From: Aporophyla lueneburgensis
Taxonomy: Eukaryota; Arthropoda; Insecta; Lepidoptera; Noctuidae
Assembly (NCBI GenBank): GCA_932294355.1
Contig: OW028757.1
Span: 16,733,001 to 16,797,000 of the forward strand
Direction of reading: 5' to 3'
DNA: 64,000 nucleotides
Position 1 is the first letter of the stretch. Every line of letters starts with the position of its first letter. Below are positions 43,089-53,965 of the stretch, in pieces. A model generated the notes under the pieces. It saw nothing but the letters and a program-made list of their open reading frames with translations. It was not told the DNA's origin and ran no database searches. The translations under genes were made by a program, and so were the position numbers.

Positions 43089-43595
43089 ACAGGTATTGAC
43101 ATACTCTATATTGGATTCATGGGTCGTGGAAAAGTAACAGCAGCGCGGATTAAGCTGTGCTTGACGAGGCCCTTGGATGGGTGACAGTTTTTGTAATACA
43201 TTAATACACGCGGATGGACCGTACCTCGGAGACTAAGTAAAACCGTCAGTCCAGCGCATGAAATCTACCAAGTCGTATTCACAGCAGATAACTACATACT
43301 CCATATTGAATTTTAGGTCTTTTGGCAAAATGATAAATTGATAGATCTGTGAGGTCAATCTTCGCGTGGGAGACCATTTTCTTAACATATAAAGACATAC
43401 GAATGGGTCGTGTAAGTAAAGCCGTCGGCCCTGCGTCTTATGTCTCCCCGGTCGTATACAAAACAGATATTTACATAATTCATATTAAATTCATGGCTTG
43501 TGACAAAGTAACAAATCGATAGATTTGTAAGGTCAAGCTGCACTTGTCGAAGTCGGTCCTTGCATGGGTGACCATTTTCTTAACGTACATAGTTT
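43089..43595 (+). repeat. 5S-rRNA-like tandem repeat, three units
   Basis: Units start 'caggta/cagata' at 43089, 43287 and 43463 (198 and 176 bp apart). Each has 'ttcat..' then an 'agctg..cttg..cgaggcccttggatgggtgac' type segment resembling the internal promoter (C box) of 5S rRNA, and a block with 'agtaaagccgtcgg' and 'tgtctccccggtcgtat'. I recognise this as a lepidopteran 5S-like SINE. The third unit is cut at about 43595 and resumes at 46851. Confidence 0.65.
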
Positions 43596-43951
43596 AGTTT
43601 AGTTTATTGGTTCTTAAAAGTTTACAATATTCAGGTGTGACACTGGATCCCGCACTAGGATGCCCTGTGTCGCAGGATCCAGTCTCTTTCGACATTACTT
43701 ATACTATACTTATACATAGAATATGAAATTACAGTAGAAAAAGCAACGTACTAAAACTACAGACTAAAAGGTAACCATAAGAGTGAGTGCATGTGATGAG
43801 CGTATGTACGAGTGTGTGATGAGTGTTAGTGTGTGTGTGATGAGTTTGTGTATGTGGAAAGTGTGTATGTGAGGAGTTTGTTTATGTGATGAGTGTGTGT
43901 ATGATGTGACTGTTTGGATGAGACGAGCGTGTAAATGTGAAGATGAATACT
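43596..43951 (-). repeat. LINE 3' UTR with microsatellite
   Basis: On the minus strand this follows the stop of the RT frame and ends in repeated 'aaact' units (plus strand 'tagtttagtttagttta'), the kind of short-repeat tail used by CR1-group LINEs. A degenerate gtgtgatgag array at 43790-43930 lies within it. Confidence 0.6.
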
Positions 43952-45640
43952 TTAACAGTTGAAGGATAGCAGGTTTTCCGGTTCAGTATAGCCTAGCCCA
44001 AGCAGCCACGCCTGAACTTGTTTTTTGCACCCAAACTTCGTCAAGGAAAAGATGTTGAGCTTGTTATTGACTTTCTCATACAGGTATGGTCCAATAAATG
44101 CGAAGGCCTTATTACCAAACTTAAGCTTGCAGAAAACTCTGTTCCATTTGGGTTTCCTACGTATGCGTTGATCCGTTACGACTGTGGCTGCTGCAATTCT
44201 TTGAAATTTTAGTAGGACTGTTAGAATAAAAAGTTGGCGCACAGTAAGCACTCTCGTTTCACTATATAACATGTCAGTGGGGTAGCGGATTCCCAATCCA
44301 TGAGAGACCTTGAGAATGGCTCTTTGTGCACGTTCAGCTGTAATAAAGTAACTTTGACCAGTGTAACCCCAAGATACTATACAGTAACCAAGCACAGACT
44401 GGCATAAAGCCAGGTAAGTCATCTTGAGAGTATCTTTGTCAGCTATAGAACGAAGTCTTTTAAATATGTACAAAAGCTTCCTTACGCGCGAAGCAACCGA
44501 TTGTATTTGCTTCGTCCATGTCAGGTGTTTATCTATGCTAACGCCGAGGTACTTGATACTCTCAACGATTTCAAAGACAGGGCAGCTGCAGCTAACTCCT
44601 AGACTATAACTGCATTGGTGGGATTTGAGTACAAATTCTTTAGGAGCAGTTGTTTTTTTGCTGACAGAGAAGTTCACCACTTTAGTTTTTGTAATATTAA
44701 GAGTGAGCAGATTGTGTCGCAGCCAACTGGTAACCGAATTCATTCCGGCTTCTGCGGCACTATAGGTTTCTTTCCAAGAGTCGTCATGGAAAATTAAAGC
44801 TGTGTCATCAGCATAAGCAGATATTTGCGCGTTGGCCAACTTGAGTGAGCAGAGACCATTAACGTACAGGAGAAACAAGGTGGGGCCAAGTACACTACCC
44901 TGGGGCACTCCATATCCAACGCTCGTAGAGGTACTCTGGAAATCTCCCAGACAAACCTTCTGCTTACGCTCGGAAAGATAGGACGTAAACCATTCCAAAG
45001 CAATGCCCCTGATACCCAAGCGTTCCATCTTTTTAACCAGTATGGGTCTTGAGACGGTATCAAAAGCCTTGGCAAGATCAATAAAGACGCCGACACATTT
45101 TTTCCCCTGTCAAGGCAACCAACAACGTGATCTACCAGCTTAGAAACTGCGTCCTCCGTTGATCTGCCATTGCGAAATCCGTACTAGTTGGCCGATAGGA
45201 GTTGGTTCTTCTCTAAGTACGCTAATAGTCTCTTGTTTACCAGCTTCTCCAGAAATTTGGACAGAGTCGTAAGAAGTGAAATAGGCCTGTGATTTGATCT
45301 CCAGCTTTGAGGATCGGGCAGATATTCGCTCTTTTCAACTGTACTGGAACTATTCCTGACGACATGCTCAGATTACAAATGTATGTGATGGGACCGGCTA
45401 AGCAGTGTTGAGCTATCTTAAACACACAATTTGGAACACCAGCCAGGAGCGGAGTCGTTTTTAAGGTTCGCTATAATAGAGCCAACTTCTGTTTCATCTG
45501 TTGGAGTCATGAAGAAGGACTGTGATGGAGAAGGGGCAGAATTGTCAAGGGTTAATGCTAAATTTGCTAGTTCTAACTCTAACATATACTGCACTAAAAG
45601 TATCGGGAATGGAATATTTCCACTGTTCCTGTCATATTTA
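43952..45640 (-). pseudogene. LINE reverse transcriptase, broken (CR1/Daphne-like)
   Basis: The intact part (45028 down to 43952, 358 residues) has RT motifs: 'PQGSVLGPTLFLLYVNGL', the catalytic 'YADDT' and 'IKYLGVSID' of the thumb, followed by a long C-terminal tail with no RNase H or nuclease. Upstream RT blocks ('KNDSAPG', 'GPITYICNLS', 'YGFRNGRSTEDAVSK' and the DLAKAFDT block) lie in other frames. Frameshifts are seen near 45440, 45300 and 45100, with a TAG at 45184-45186 (plus-strand cta). The 5' end (endonuclease, ORF1) is missing where the mariner begins. The CR1/Daphne assignment rests on the tail and the short-repeat 3' end and is tentative. RT activity is impossible from this copy. 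Confidence 0.88.
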
Positions 45641-46846
45641 AATCTTTTTAATTGAAAACTCCTTGGTTTTAAAAATCGAATACCATTTTTATTTAAAAAA
45701 AGATTCTCGGTCTTGCCAAAAGGTTTTGTCTAACTTGTTTATTCGTTGAGAAAATGGAATTGACTCGAGAAAATTCAAGAGCGATGATTTCTTATGACTT
45801 TCGAAGTGGTTTAACACAAAACAGTGTGTTGACCGGATGATTTCTGCATTTGGTGATGAAGCCCCATCAAAAATCACAATTTATCGCTGGTTTGCTGAAT
45901 TTCAACGTGGACGTGTCAAGCTCTGTGATGATCCCCATTAAGATCGTCCAAAAACTGCAGTCACCCAAGAAAACGTTAATGCTGTGCGTAAGCTGATTAA
46001 GGAAGATCGACATGTGGCATACCGCGAAATTCAGGCAACTTTAGAAATTGGCATGAGTCAAATACAAATAATCTTGAATGAACAATCAGGTGTAAAAAAG
46101 TTGTTTTCCCGATGGATACCGCATTCGCTCTGTGAAGAGCAAAAAGCAGCTCGCGTTACTTGGTGCGTCAGAACTCTCGAAAGATTCCACGCAGGGTCCT
46201 CAAATGCTGTATACAACATCGTATCAGGTGACGAATCCTAGATAAATGCGTACGAACCCGAAACAAAAAACCAGTCACGAGTTTGGGTGTTCGAAAATGA
46301 GTTAAAGCCAACAAAAATTGTTCGTTCATGGAGTCGCCACGTTTGTCTCCAAAACCGGCCATGTTGCGACTATTCCTCTTGAGGGACAAAAAACGGTTAA
46401 TGCAGAATGGTATGCTAGCATTTGTTTGCCACAGGTCGTTTCTGAACTCCGTAAAGAGAACCGCAACCGCCGCATCATCCTCCAACACGACAATGCGAGT
46501 TCTCACACCGCGCACAGAACAAAAGAGTTTTTAGACCAAGAAAACATAGAATTATTAGACCATCCGCCGTACAGCCCAGACCTAAGCCCTAATGATTTCT
46601 ATACTTTCCCTAAAATAAAGAATAAATTGCGTGGTTAGAGATTTTCATCACCTGAAGAAGCTGTGGACGCCTACAAAACGGCCATTTTGGAGACCCCAAC
46701 TTCCGAATGGAATGGTTGCTTCAATGATGGGTTCCATCGTATGGAAAAATGTGTCAAATTTTGCGGAGAATACTTCGAAAAGCAATGAATACATTTTTAA
46801 ATAGTAATGTTGTGTCACTTCCTTGATTCCAGAAATTTTTAGTGCC
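45579..46846 (+). mobile_element. Mariner transposon remnant (~1.27 kb)
   Basis: Imperfect terminal inverted repeats: left 'gcactaaaagtatcgggaat' near 45591 and the complement of the right end 'ggcactaaaaatttctggaa' near 46843. They enclose the transposase pseudogene at 45754-46788. TA duplication is not clear at the right end, so termini are uncertain by about 15 bp. It abuts the 5' end of the LINE pseudogene on the left and the 5S-like repeat on the right. Confidence 0.8.
45754..46788 (+). pseudogene. Mariner transposase, broken
   Basis: It starts 'MELTRENSRAMISYDF' and shows the N-terminal helix-turn-helix region ('VDRMISAFGDEAPSKITIY'). The DD34D catalytic set is still visible: Asp in 'SGDES', Asp in 'QHDNASSHTA' and Asp in 'YSPDLSPNDF'. 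The total of about 345 codons is normal for the family. Defects: a frameshift near 45818, TAA at 45939-45941, TAG at 46239-46241 just after GDES where Trp is usual, a frameshift near 46320, and TAG at 46636-46638. The frame resumes and closes with 'GEYFEKQ' and TGA at 46786-46788. With at least five lesions it cannot act. Confidence 0.9.
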
Positions 46847-46850
46847 GCCC

Positions 46851-47015
46851 TCGACAGCGAATGGGTCGTATGTCAGAGTGTAACTAAAGCCATCGGTCCT
46901 GCGTCTGATGTCTCCCCGATCGTATACCATCAGACTGTGAGAGTGCACCTGTGTTTGTGCACGATAATATTTTCTCCAAAATTGGCTAGTCTCTGTTGAA
47001 GTACTGTGATCTAAA
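46851..47015 (+). repeat. 5S-like repeat, end of third unit and tail
   Basis: 'gcgaatgggtcgtatg', 'aaagccatcggtcctgcg' and 'tgtctccccgatcgtatacc' continue the unit broken at 43595. 'gtgagagtgcacctgtgttt', 'gcacgataatatt' and 'aattggctagtctct' then form the typical 3' tail of this repeat. Confidence 0.7.
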
Positions 47016-47402
47016 TTCGGTCAGAAGTATATTATTATATTTGATTCATTCAGTCTTGTTGTCAAAAGGTTTTCGTTATTTACGTGTGTTCTTACATATT
47101 CATGAGGATTCGAAGATGAATGGTTATGATGGATGGTTGTCGTGGATCAGAATTGTATTATTCTGGCTTAGTAAATTAATTGGATGGGTTTGTTAGGATA
47201 GTGGTAGGGATTTTCTCTCTTTCACCATTCTTACTTTTACGTTGACAGTTTTATTACAGCTACTTATTGGGCCATTAACGTAGAAAGCCACTGCACGACA
47301 TAGTAGATTGATGGTCTTATTAGTAATTCGTTCCAATATACTTGCTCGAACTGGGCAAATCCACTCTTTTAAATGATGTATTACAGTCTTATAGGTGACG
47401 CA

Positions 47403-47632
47403 TTCATCACTTCAGTTGAAAAACGTCCACTGTTGGACATAAGGGTCCCCCAAGAAATGGGAGGTTTTGCCATAACAGCCACGCTTGGCAGGTGGGTCGG
47501 CGAACGGTCAGTATGGTTGTATAATGCGTAAACGCTGCTGTCCATTCTCTAGTAAGTCTTTTAGTCGCCTTTTACGACACCCACGAGGTGAAATGGGGTG
47601 GTGCTATTCCTTAGTCCGGCACTGCACGGAAT
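47403..47632 (-). repeat. Interspersed repeat C, reverse, nearly full length
   Basis: 'acgtccactgttggacataa', 'gccacgcttggcagg', 'cattctctagtaagtctttt', 'ttttacgacacccacgagg' and 'gtccggcactgcacgga' follow the C order in reverse. Confidence 0.8.
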
Positions 47633-48075
47633 AGAAGCAACTCGCACGAAGTTAATTTATTTGTGAATCGACCACTCCAGATGTACATAATAAATATTGT
47701 ATGAGGCAATTCGGACGTTTTGAATTTCATGGAATAAAATTATGAAAAAAGGTCAGTGCAAGTGGAAACGTGCCAGTTGCTTATTATGTATTTCTAGAGT
47801 TATCGATTAGCGCACAAATAAATTAACTTTGATCACCTAAATCGGGCGAATCGATAATTTTAAAATAATCCATATTTAAAAATTATCGTTTTGCCTGATT
47901 CAGGCGAATAAATTCGTGGGACTCATTTACAACCCGAACGATGACACGTGAATTCTTATCTTTTATTATTTTTAAATTGGCTAAATACATAAAAAAAAAC
48001 CAAATTCACAGGCTTTTTAAAACAGTGCTGTCAGAACAGCATAACAAATAAGAGACGATAGATGGATATTTTAAT
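47633..48075. repeat. Spacer with ~30-bp inverted repeat
   Basis: An imperfect inverted repeat at about 47836-47866 and 47874-47904 ('cctaaatcgggcgaatcgat' against the complement of 'atcgttttgcctgattcagg') would fold tightly. Nothing else is recognised. Confidence 0.45.
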
Positions 48076-48079
48076 AATA

Positions 48080-48335
48080 AATATCTGGATGACCGAGCTT
48101 TGCTCGGTATTTTTTGGTTGATTGTGTTTAAAATAATAAGTTTATGTTGAAGTTGATTATTATCGATAAAGTTGGTCATTGAAAACACGAATAAAACTAC
48201 AATTTTATAAAAATGAATCCTAGCTAGATCGATTTATCGCCCCCGAAACCCCCTGTATACTAAATTTCATGAAAATCATTGGAGCCGTTTCCGAGATTCA
48301 GATTATATATATATACAAGAATTGCTAGATTAAAG
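48080..48335 (+). repeat. Interspersed repeat, 'gaccgagctttgctcgg' type
   Basis: 'tatctggatgaccgagcttt' at the start carries a short palindrome (ccgagctttgctcgg). 'aatttcatgaaaatcattgg' and 'tatatacaagaattgct' follow in the usual order. It is common in Lepidoptera; class uncertain. Confidence 0.6.
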
Positions 48336-48349
48336 ATACGAGATATAGT

Positions 48350-48941
48350 ATCTGTTCCATCCCGTTTGAATTGCTTACTCTATGCGCCTACGTTTCTAAA
48401 CGTGTAACAGAGTGAGAACTGTCACTTGTCAGTTTGACTTTGACTCTTTGGTTTGTCTTGGAAAAAGGGAGCATCGTCGCCGTTTGGATTCCGCGACCTG
48501 TTGTAAATTAATCCCTTTAAATGGATTCCGTTTGTGGACAATTTGTCGTGATCCAATTGTTTGTTTGAGTAACCAACCCCTTTTGACGATATAATACGGG
48601 TTCAGTTTGTTTGAAATGGAAATTAGTTTGAGGTTATAGTGACAGTGATTTGGAGACCGCATGTCTTGGTAGCAGAACGTCTTGAGCGGCCTGGTATCCT
48701 GGAATACCCACTTACCGCTGTAACGCCGGAGTGACGCTTCACTACACAATACAATATACACTCATTTACATACATAAATCCAGGTAGGCTCCAGAAGCAG
48801 TTTTCTTCAACCAGGTGAGTGTTTTGAATATTGTATTGATCAGCTCCGCGCACGGCGGACAGTTCGCCCCGCCACTCTTGATCCAGGGCCCACCATCGCG
48901 CTTCCACGTAATAATTAAATCCTATGGTGAGGCCCTGGCCT
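48350..48941 (+). mobile_element. Possible LTR and leader of an LTR retrotransposon
   Basis: A TG...CA-bounded segment at about 48352-48648 is followed by 'ggagaccgcatgtcttggta' and 'gagcggcctggtatcctgg', which recall leaders of lepidopteran BEL/Pao-type elements. No gag or pol frame and no second LTR lie in the window. The stretch continues after the R1 insertion at 50031-50060. The assignment is weak; it could be a host 5' exon with donor 'accaggtgagtg' at 48811. Confidence 0.3.
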
Positions 48942-49732
48942 CCATGGCCCTCTACGGGGCACCGGTGTGGGCGCCCTCATTGAGGCTGCGCCCAGCGCGC
49001 CGGTTGAGTGCGGCCCAGAGGGTCATGGCCATCCGGTTAATCCGGGGATACCGCACGGTCTCCTGCGGGGCGGCGAGCCTCCTTGCCAGAGTGCCACCAT
49101 GAGATCTGGAGGCAAAGGTCCTCGCCCACATGTGGGAGTGGCGCGAGGAGGCGAAACGCCGGGGCGAAACTCCGCTGCCGCGAAAAATCGCGGCACGGCG
49201 GACAGAGCTCCGGTGTGATCTCATGGCGACATGGCGGGTACGATTGTCGCAGCCCAGCGCAGGGCACGCCACAATTGTGGCGGTAAGTCCCCTCTTTGAG
49301 GAGTGGATAGAGAGGCGCCACGGCGTCCTCACCTTCCACCTGACGCAGGTTCTCACCGGGCATGGGTGCTTCGGTGGGTTCCTGTTCAGGATAAAGCGGG
49401 GGGATACGCCCGGGTGTTTTCATTGTGAGGATCGTCTGGAGGACACGGTGGAGCATACGGTGGAGGTGTGCCCTGCCTGGGCGGAGCACCGCCGTGTCCT
49501 CGTGAAGGCGATCGGCGGCGGCGACCTCTCGCGTCCGGCCCTGATGCGAGCCATGCTACGGAGCGAGAGGGAATGGGAAGCCGTCACCTCCTTCTGCGAA
49601 GCAGTAATGCTCGCGAAGGAGGAGGTGGGGCGCGTGAGGGAGTGGCAGTCACTGCACCCTCACGTCCCTAGCCGCCACAGGAGGAGACGCTCCGGGCGTC
49701 GGGAATCGTTAACGGACTCCCGGCCACCGTAA
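48942..49732 (+). pseudogene. R1-clade ORF2 C-terminus, one internal stop
   Basis: The frame opens inside the region after the RT domain ('MALYGAPVW'), runs through 'RVMAIRLIRGYRTVS' and reaches TGA at 49100-49102 where R1 proteins usually have Trp before 'DLEA'. The rest is open to 49732. It includes a CCHC zinc finger, Cys-x2-Cys-x9-His-x4-Cys ('GCFHC' to 'HTVEVC'), and an Arg-rich end ('HRRRRSGRRES'). This C-terminal domain is thought to bind template RNA or target DNA in R1 elements. The RT and endonuclease parts are missing because of 5' truncation. Confidence 0.88.
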
Positions 49733-50030
49733 GCGCGAGCTTGTGGGTGGCGAGCAATGGGTAGCTCGCCGCCCGATAAGGACCGGGCTTGGGTCGACGG
49801 CGCGTAGTGTTCCACGCGCGCCTCAAAGAGATGTCAGCAGCAGTGTAGGGGTCTACTAGGACCGATGCCTGCCGGGGTCGCGTGATTGTTCGAAAGAGAT
49901 ACCGTGACCCTGGCACATGGGCAACTGATGGAACGCGGGTGGGTTTTAGTCAGTAAAAGTCTGACACGCCCTCCCGCTCCGCCCAGAGCGGGAGAAGTAA
50001 TTTGATGATTTCCCATCCAAAAAAAAAAAA
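48942..50030 (+). mobile_element. R1-clade LINE, 5'-truncated (1089 bp)
   Basis: The TSD ggccctggcct is exact at 48931-48941 and 50031-50041, and the element ends in a 12-nt poly(A). It carries the last ~260 codons of ORF2 (to 49732) and a ~290-bp 3' UTR with the stem-loop 'ctcccgctccgcccagagcg'. It is much GC-richer than its surroundings. The high identity with 587-1112 and the clean TSD point to fairly recent activity. This is the source-type sequence for the three short R1-tail elements. Confidence 0.93.
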
Positions 50031-50059
50031 GGCCCTGGCCTGGCGTCGAACAGTATCAA

Positions 50060-50576
50060 ATAAAAAACCGGCCAAGTGCGAGTCGGACTCGCGCACCGAG
50101 GGTTCCGTACAAACTTGTAGGTATTCTTGGTTTATGCATAAGGTTTATATTTATGAAATTTTTTTTAGTTTTATCATTCTCTTATTTTAGAAGTTACGGG
50201 GGGGGGGACACATTTTACCACTTTTGAAGTGTCTCTCGCGCAAACTATATTTACTTTAGAAAAAAATGATACTAGAAACCTCAATATTTTTGAAGGCCTA
50301 TTCATAGATACCCCACACGTATGGGTTTGATGAAAAAAATTTTTTTGAGTTTCAGTTCTAAGTATGGGGAACCCCAAAATGTATTGTTTTTTTTTTATTT
50401 TAGTGTAAAAATCTTAATGCGGTTCATAGAATACATCTACTTACCAAGTTTCAACAGCATAGCTCATATAGTTTCGGAGAAAAGTGGCTGTGACAAACGG
50501 ACGGACAGACAGACAGACAGACATGACGAATCTATAAGGGTTCCGTTTTTTGCCATTTGGCAACGGAACCCTAAAA
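50060..50576 (+). mobile_element. Repeat F copy 3 (517 bp)
   Basis: It has the same head ('aaccggccaagtgcgagtcg') and tail ('tttggcaacggaaccct') as the 41-kb copies, but lacks their ~160-bp internal part (the 'gtgtacgatttatgacg' block), going straight from 'tatttatgaaatt' to 'agttttatcattctctt'. The (GACA)n tract is shorter. It is inserted 20 bp after the R1 TSD. Confidence 0.85.
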
Positions 50577-52605
50577 AGAATACAAGAAAAAAAAAGAGGA
50601 TGTCTGTTATTTTTGGAAGTATGATTTCAGTATTATAATGTAATATTTTGAAAGAGTTTTCTCACAGGTTTAGCAACGAAACAATATGCAATTTAATATC
50701 AAAGCCGTCATTTCTTAGGCTGGCAATCCAACATTCCTGCCGTTCCTTCTTTTTACACTAGAATTTGTGAAACGCCACATTATTTTTACGTGTTTTTCTA
50801 CACAACGTTTGTTTATGAAAAAAATCTCTCATGCAAATAAAAGCTCCGCCATATAGAGAGCGGGAAACACGAGCAGGACGACAATATGGTAGATAAGAAA
50901 GATAACACATTTATTCCATGCACATGAAACGTATAAGACAATGGAAACAAATATAATGAATTAACAAAAAAAAAAAACAGTTTGCCAATATATGTCCCTT
51001 TTTTTGGATTGACATCTCGCAGGTTAACCTATGAAGTTGTCTTAACCGGACTTGCCTGTGGCTACCTTAATAAATTAAAGCCTCCAGGCAGGACTTAACA
51101 ACTTAAAACTAGAGCGACTAGTGGCACCACCTGTGGGGTACGGACCTTGGGTTAGGATATCACTGGTAGAGGGCAGCAAGGGACGGGCTGCATCTCAGTC
51201 ATTATTGTTTAGGGTAAAATTTAAAGCTACAGGCTCAGCGGCGCGGATGGCTCGAGCAAGGGTCGGGGTGGACATGGATTGGGACGTCGCGGCAAGCCTC
51301 GGCGTCGAGGACAGATGGACAGCGGTCAGTGCACATGTGTCTACAAAACAAAAATCGTACATATAGAAATATGGTGAAACTTTGACATACTTTAAATCAA
51401 ATCACGAATAAACACATAACGTACGGTGTACGTTTCAAAGTTGCACTAAATGGGTATACAGCTCAATATGTGTGAAGCAAATATACCTGACGCTGATATT
51501 CGGTTGGATCCCTGCAGTGACATACGGATGTGGAATGGACTAAATAAATAAATCGGTGTATTGACGAAGTGTGATGCGAGGCGTGAAATTGTATAAGTAT
51601 ATATGTATGTACAACTTTAACTGTATGGTATCGACCCACTAATAATTATGATATTATTGTATATAGTATTGTAGATTATAATATTTTTGTCACAATTTAT
51701 TAACCAACGGATTAGTTGAACTGTCAACTTGAAAAGACCGTGATTTTAAGTACTGGCTGCAAAATAATATGATGAGTAAGTTCTTCATAAACTCCGCCTC
51801 CTGTGTTTGCCATTTCACGTGTGACGAAAGACTATCGTCCTTATCAAGATTCCATAATGTCTGCAAAATATATTACAAATTTGGAATAGGTAACCCTTCC
51901 TTTTTCTCGGCGTACTTTATTTGGCTCAGAGTCATTTATTTATTCAAAGGGTTACAGCATTGTCGTCGTTATATACACATCCAACACTACTCCCGATCCG
52001 CTTTCTTTATAACATGGCCCTAAGGCTTATTTGCCGCTATACAAAATTCTGGCTTCGGATCTAAACGCTCATAAAGGCCTGTCACTTGTCTGTTAAAAGA
52101 TATTTTGTTCATTTTCTCTTCCTATTTGTTAGGGAATGAATTTTCTATCAGAATTTTGTGAAGAGCTTTAAAAGCTAATAAACACTCTGTTTTGATGATG
52201 GTGTTTTTTTTTTGTCTTCGTGATTGGTACATTATGTTTTATTATTTTAATTCGTTTTTTTCAATAAAGGAATTGTTAAAATTGCTCCTTTTTTGTTGAG
52301 TACATTGTGGAGTAGGTATGAGATAATTTTTACGGCATTACTATGTAAATGTCTATTAACTGATCTCAAATGACTATTTTTTTTATACTTCTTTGACATA
52401 ATCTTCTCATTTGTTGACATTGTATATACCTAAAATTCTGAATTCAAGTCTTTATTAGTGGCTGTAATAGCAATCATGACGTTTGGTTTAAATAGGTTTT
52501 TTATTTTATTTATCGATTACAAGTATCATGTAGATAGTTTTATTATTTGTGAATGTGAGACGTTGATTCATGGAATGTAGATTTGTAGACCATTTTGTAT
52601 TTTAA
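50577..52605. other. AT-rich spacer with one GC-richer segment
   Basis: 51121-51366 is GC-richer and open for 82 codons ('ARVGVDMDWDVAASLGVEDR'), but I recognise no family; it may be a retroelement scrap. The rest is AT-rich without supported features. Confidence 0.45.
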
Positions 52606-52609
52606 TTTT

Positions 52610-53130
52610 ATCTTGTACTGGTTGATAGGCCTACACTGCCCCCCATACTTAATCATAATATATATAAATTACGCGTCACATTATTTGTCCGGGATGGATT
52701 CCTAAACTGCTTAACCGATTTTGATAAAAGTTGCACACCGTATGCAGTTTGATCCAACTTAAAAGAGAGGATAGTTTTTATCTCACTTACTGATCTCAAT
52801 ATTTACAAATTAAATGTTTTTATAAGAAAATGTGTGTTGATTGGTTAGTTCTATGAATTCCTAATAGATGGCGTGGGTTTCTACGCAAAGGATTTAACAC
52901 GGTTTTCACCAATAGACAGGGTGAATCAAGATAGGTTTGTAAGTATAATACGCGGGTGAAGTCGCAGGAAAATACTAGTAATACTGTAATTTGAAACCAC
53001 TGTTAAAGCCATTTTGTTTGAAAAGTGACCGTGGCGTTTCATACCGCCTCTTCTCCGTGCAAAAAGACCAATTGGAACCATGCATCTAGCTTCTGATGTT
53101 TCATAAGTGACCTTGCAGGTTTATGTGAAA
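52610..53130 (+). repeat. Repeat H split by repeat M
   Basis: The H parts are 52610-52660 ('ggttgataggcctacactgc') and 52985-53130 ('accatgcatctagcttctga', 'ccttgcaggtttatgtgaa'). Between them, repeat M (52665-52980) runs from 'aattacgcgtcac' to 'gggtgaagtcgcaggaaaat' plus actagta. Confidence 0.55.
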
Positions 53131-53667
53131 TTAATATAAAATTAATATATAATTTTTTCCTAATAAATGTGCCACTCCTGCTTTAAAATTGACGTTAAAC
53201 TTGGACAACTGAAGTTTGGGCCAACATTTAATAGCATTTCTAGGTAGGTATTAGACATAAACATGATGTTGTATCTTTATTTTGCAATATAATCACTAAA
53301 CACTACAGCAAGGTAATAAAAAGATCATTGAATCGTAAAAACCGAAAATAAAAGCCTTATAACTCATACAAATTACGACCTAATAACTCTTCTACAATAA
53401 GGTCTAGTACTAAAAGTTACTGCTGTATCTTAAATGAAGCAGAGATGTCACTTGTTTACGAGTACTCAAGAAATTGTAAAGGGAAGGATTGTCTTTTGTA
53501 TGGCGCTGGCGTGATGAGAATTAGTAGCGAATTCAGAATGGAGTAGCGAGGTAGCTTTATACAGGGTGTTTTGTAAAATTTGAAAATTCGTTTGTAATTT
53601 TGCGACGTTGGTTAGGATTTTTTTATTTATAATTATATTTTATAGTTCACACAGTAACTGGTTGTCA

Positions 53668-53965
53668 TCACTTGCCTAGCCAGATTTCCCGTCAAATCGC
53701 AAGTAAATAAATACCAGTATTTTATTTGGAACGAATGCCTGTCTTACCTGCACAACCATATGGGAGTATAAAATATGGGGGTAGCATATTAATGCTACAT
53801 TTTGGACTTATATACCTAATTCAGACTGGTTGTCAGACTTTCCGGCTTTTGACGGTCCGTAACGACCGTCAAAGATCCACGAACGACATCCGGGACCAAC
53901 GGCTTAACGTGCTTTCCCACCACGAAAAGGTCTTGACTAGCTGGCTTTATTCACGTGATGGGTGT
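53668..53965 (+). repeat. S1 repeat copy
   Basis: 'catcacttgcctagcc', 'actggttgtcagactttccg', 'gtccgtaacgaccgtcaaag' and 'gggaccaacggcttaacgtg' are present. The 84-codon frame across it is not a gene. Confidence 0.75.

Noticed and set aside
43089..43595. Genuine 5S rRNA genes
   Set aside because: Only a short internal-promoter-like segment matches; the flanking 5S sequence is absent and the units differ widely from each other.
48952..49489. Long reverse-strand frames (134 and 150 codons)
   Set aside because: They are antisense shadows of the R1-clade ORF2, which is GC-rich and has the recognisable CCHC finger on the plus strand.
51121..51366. 82-codon GC-richer frame as a host exon
   Set aside because: No family was recognised and there are no convincing splice sites or conserved partner exons nearby. 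It is left as an unexplained segment.
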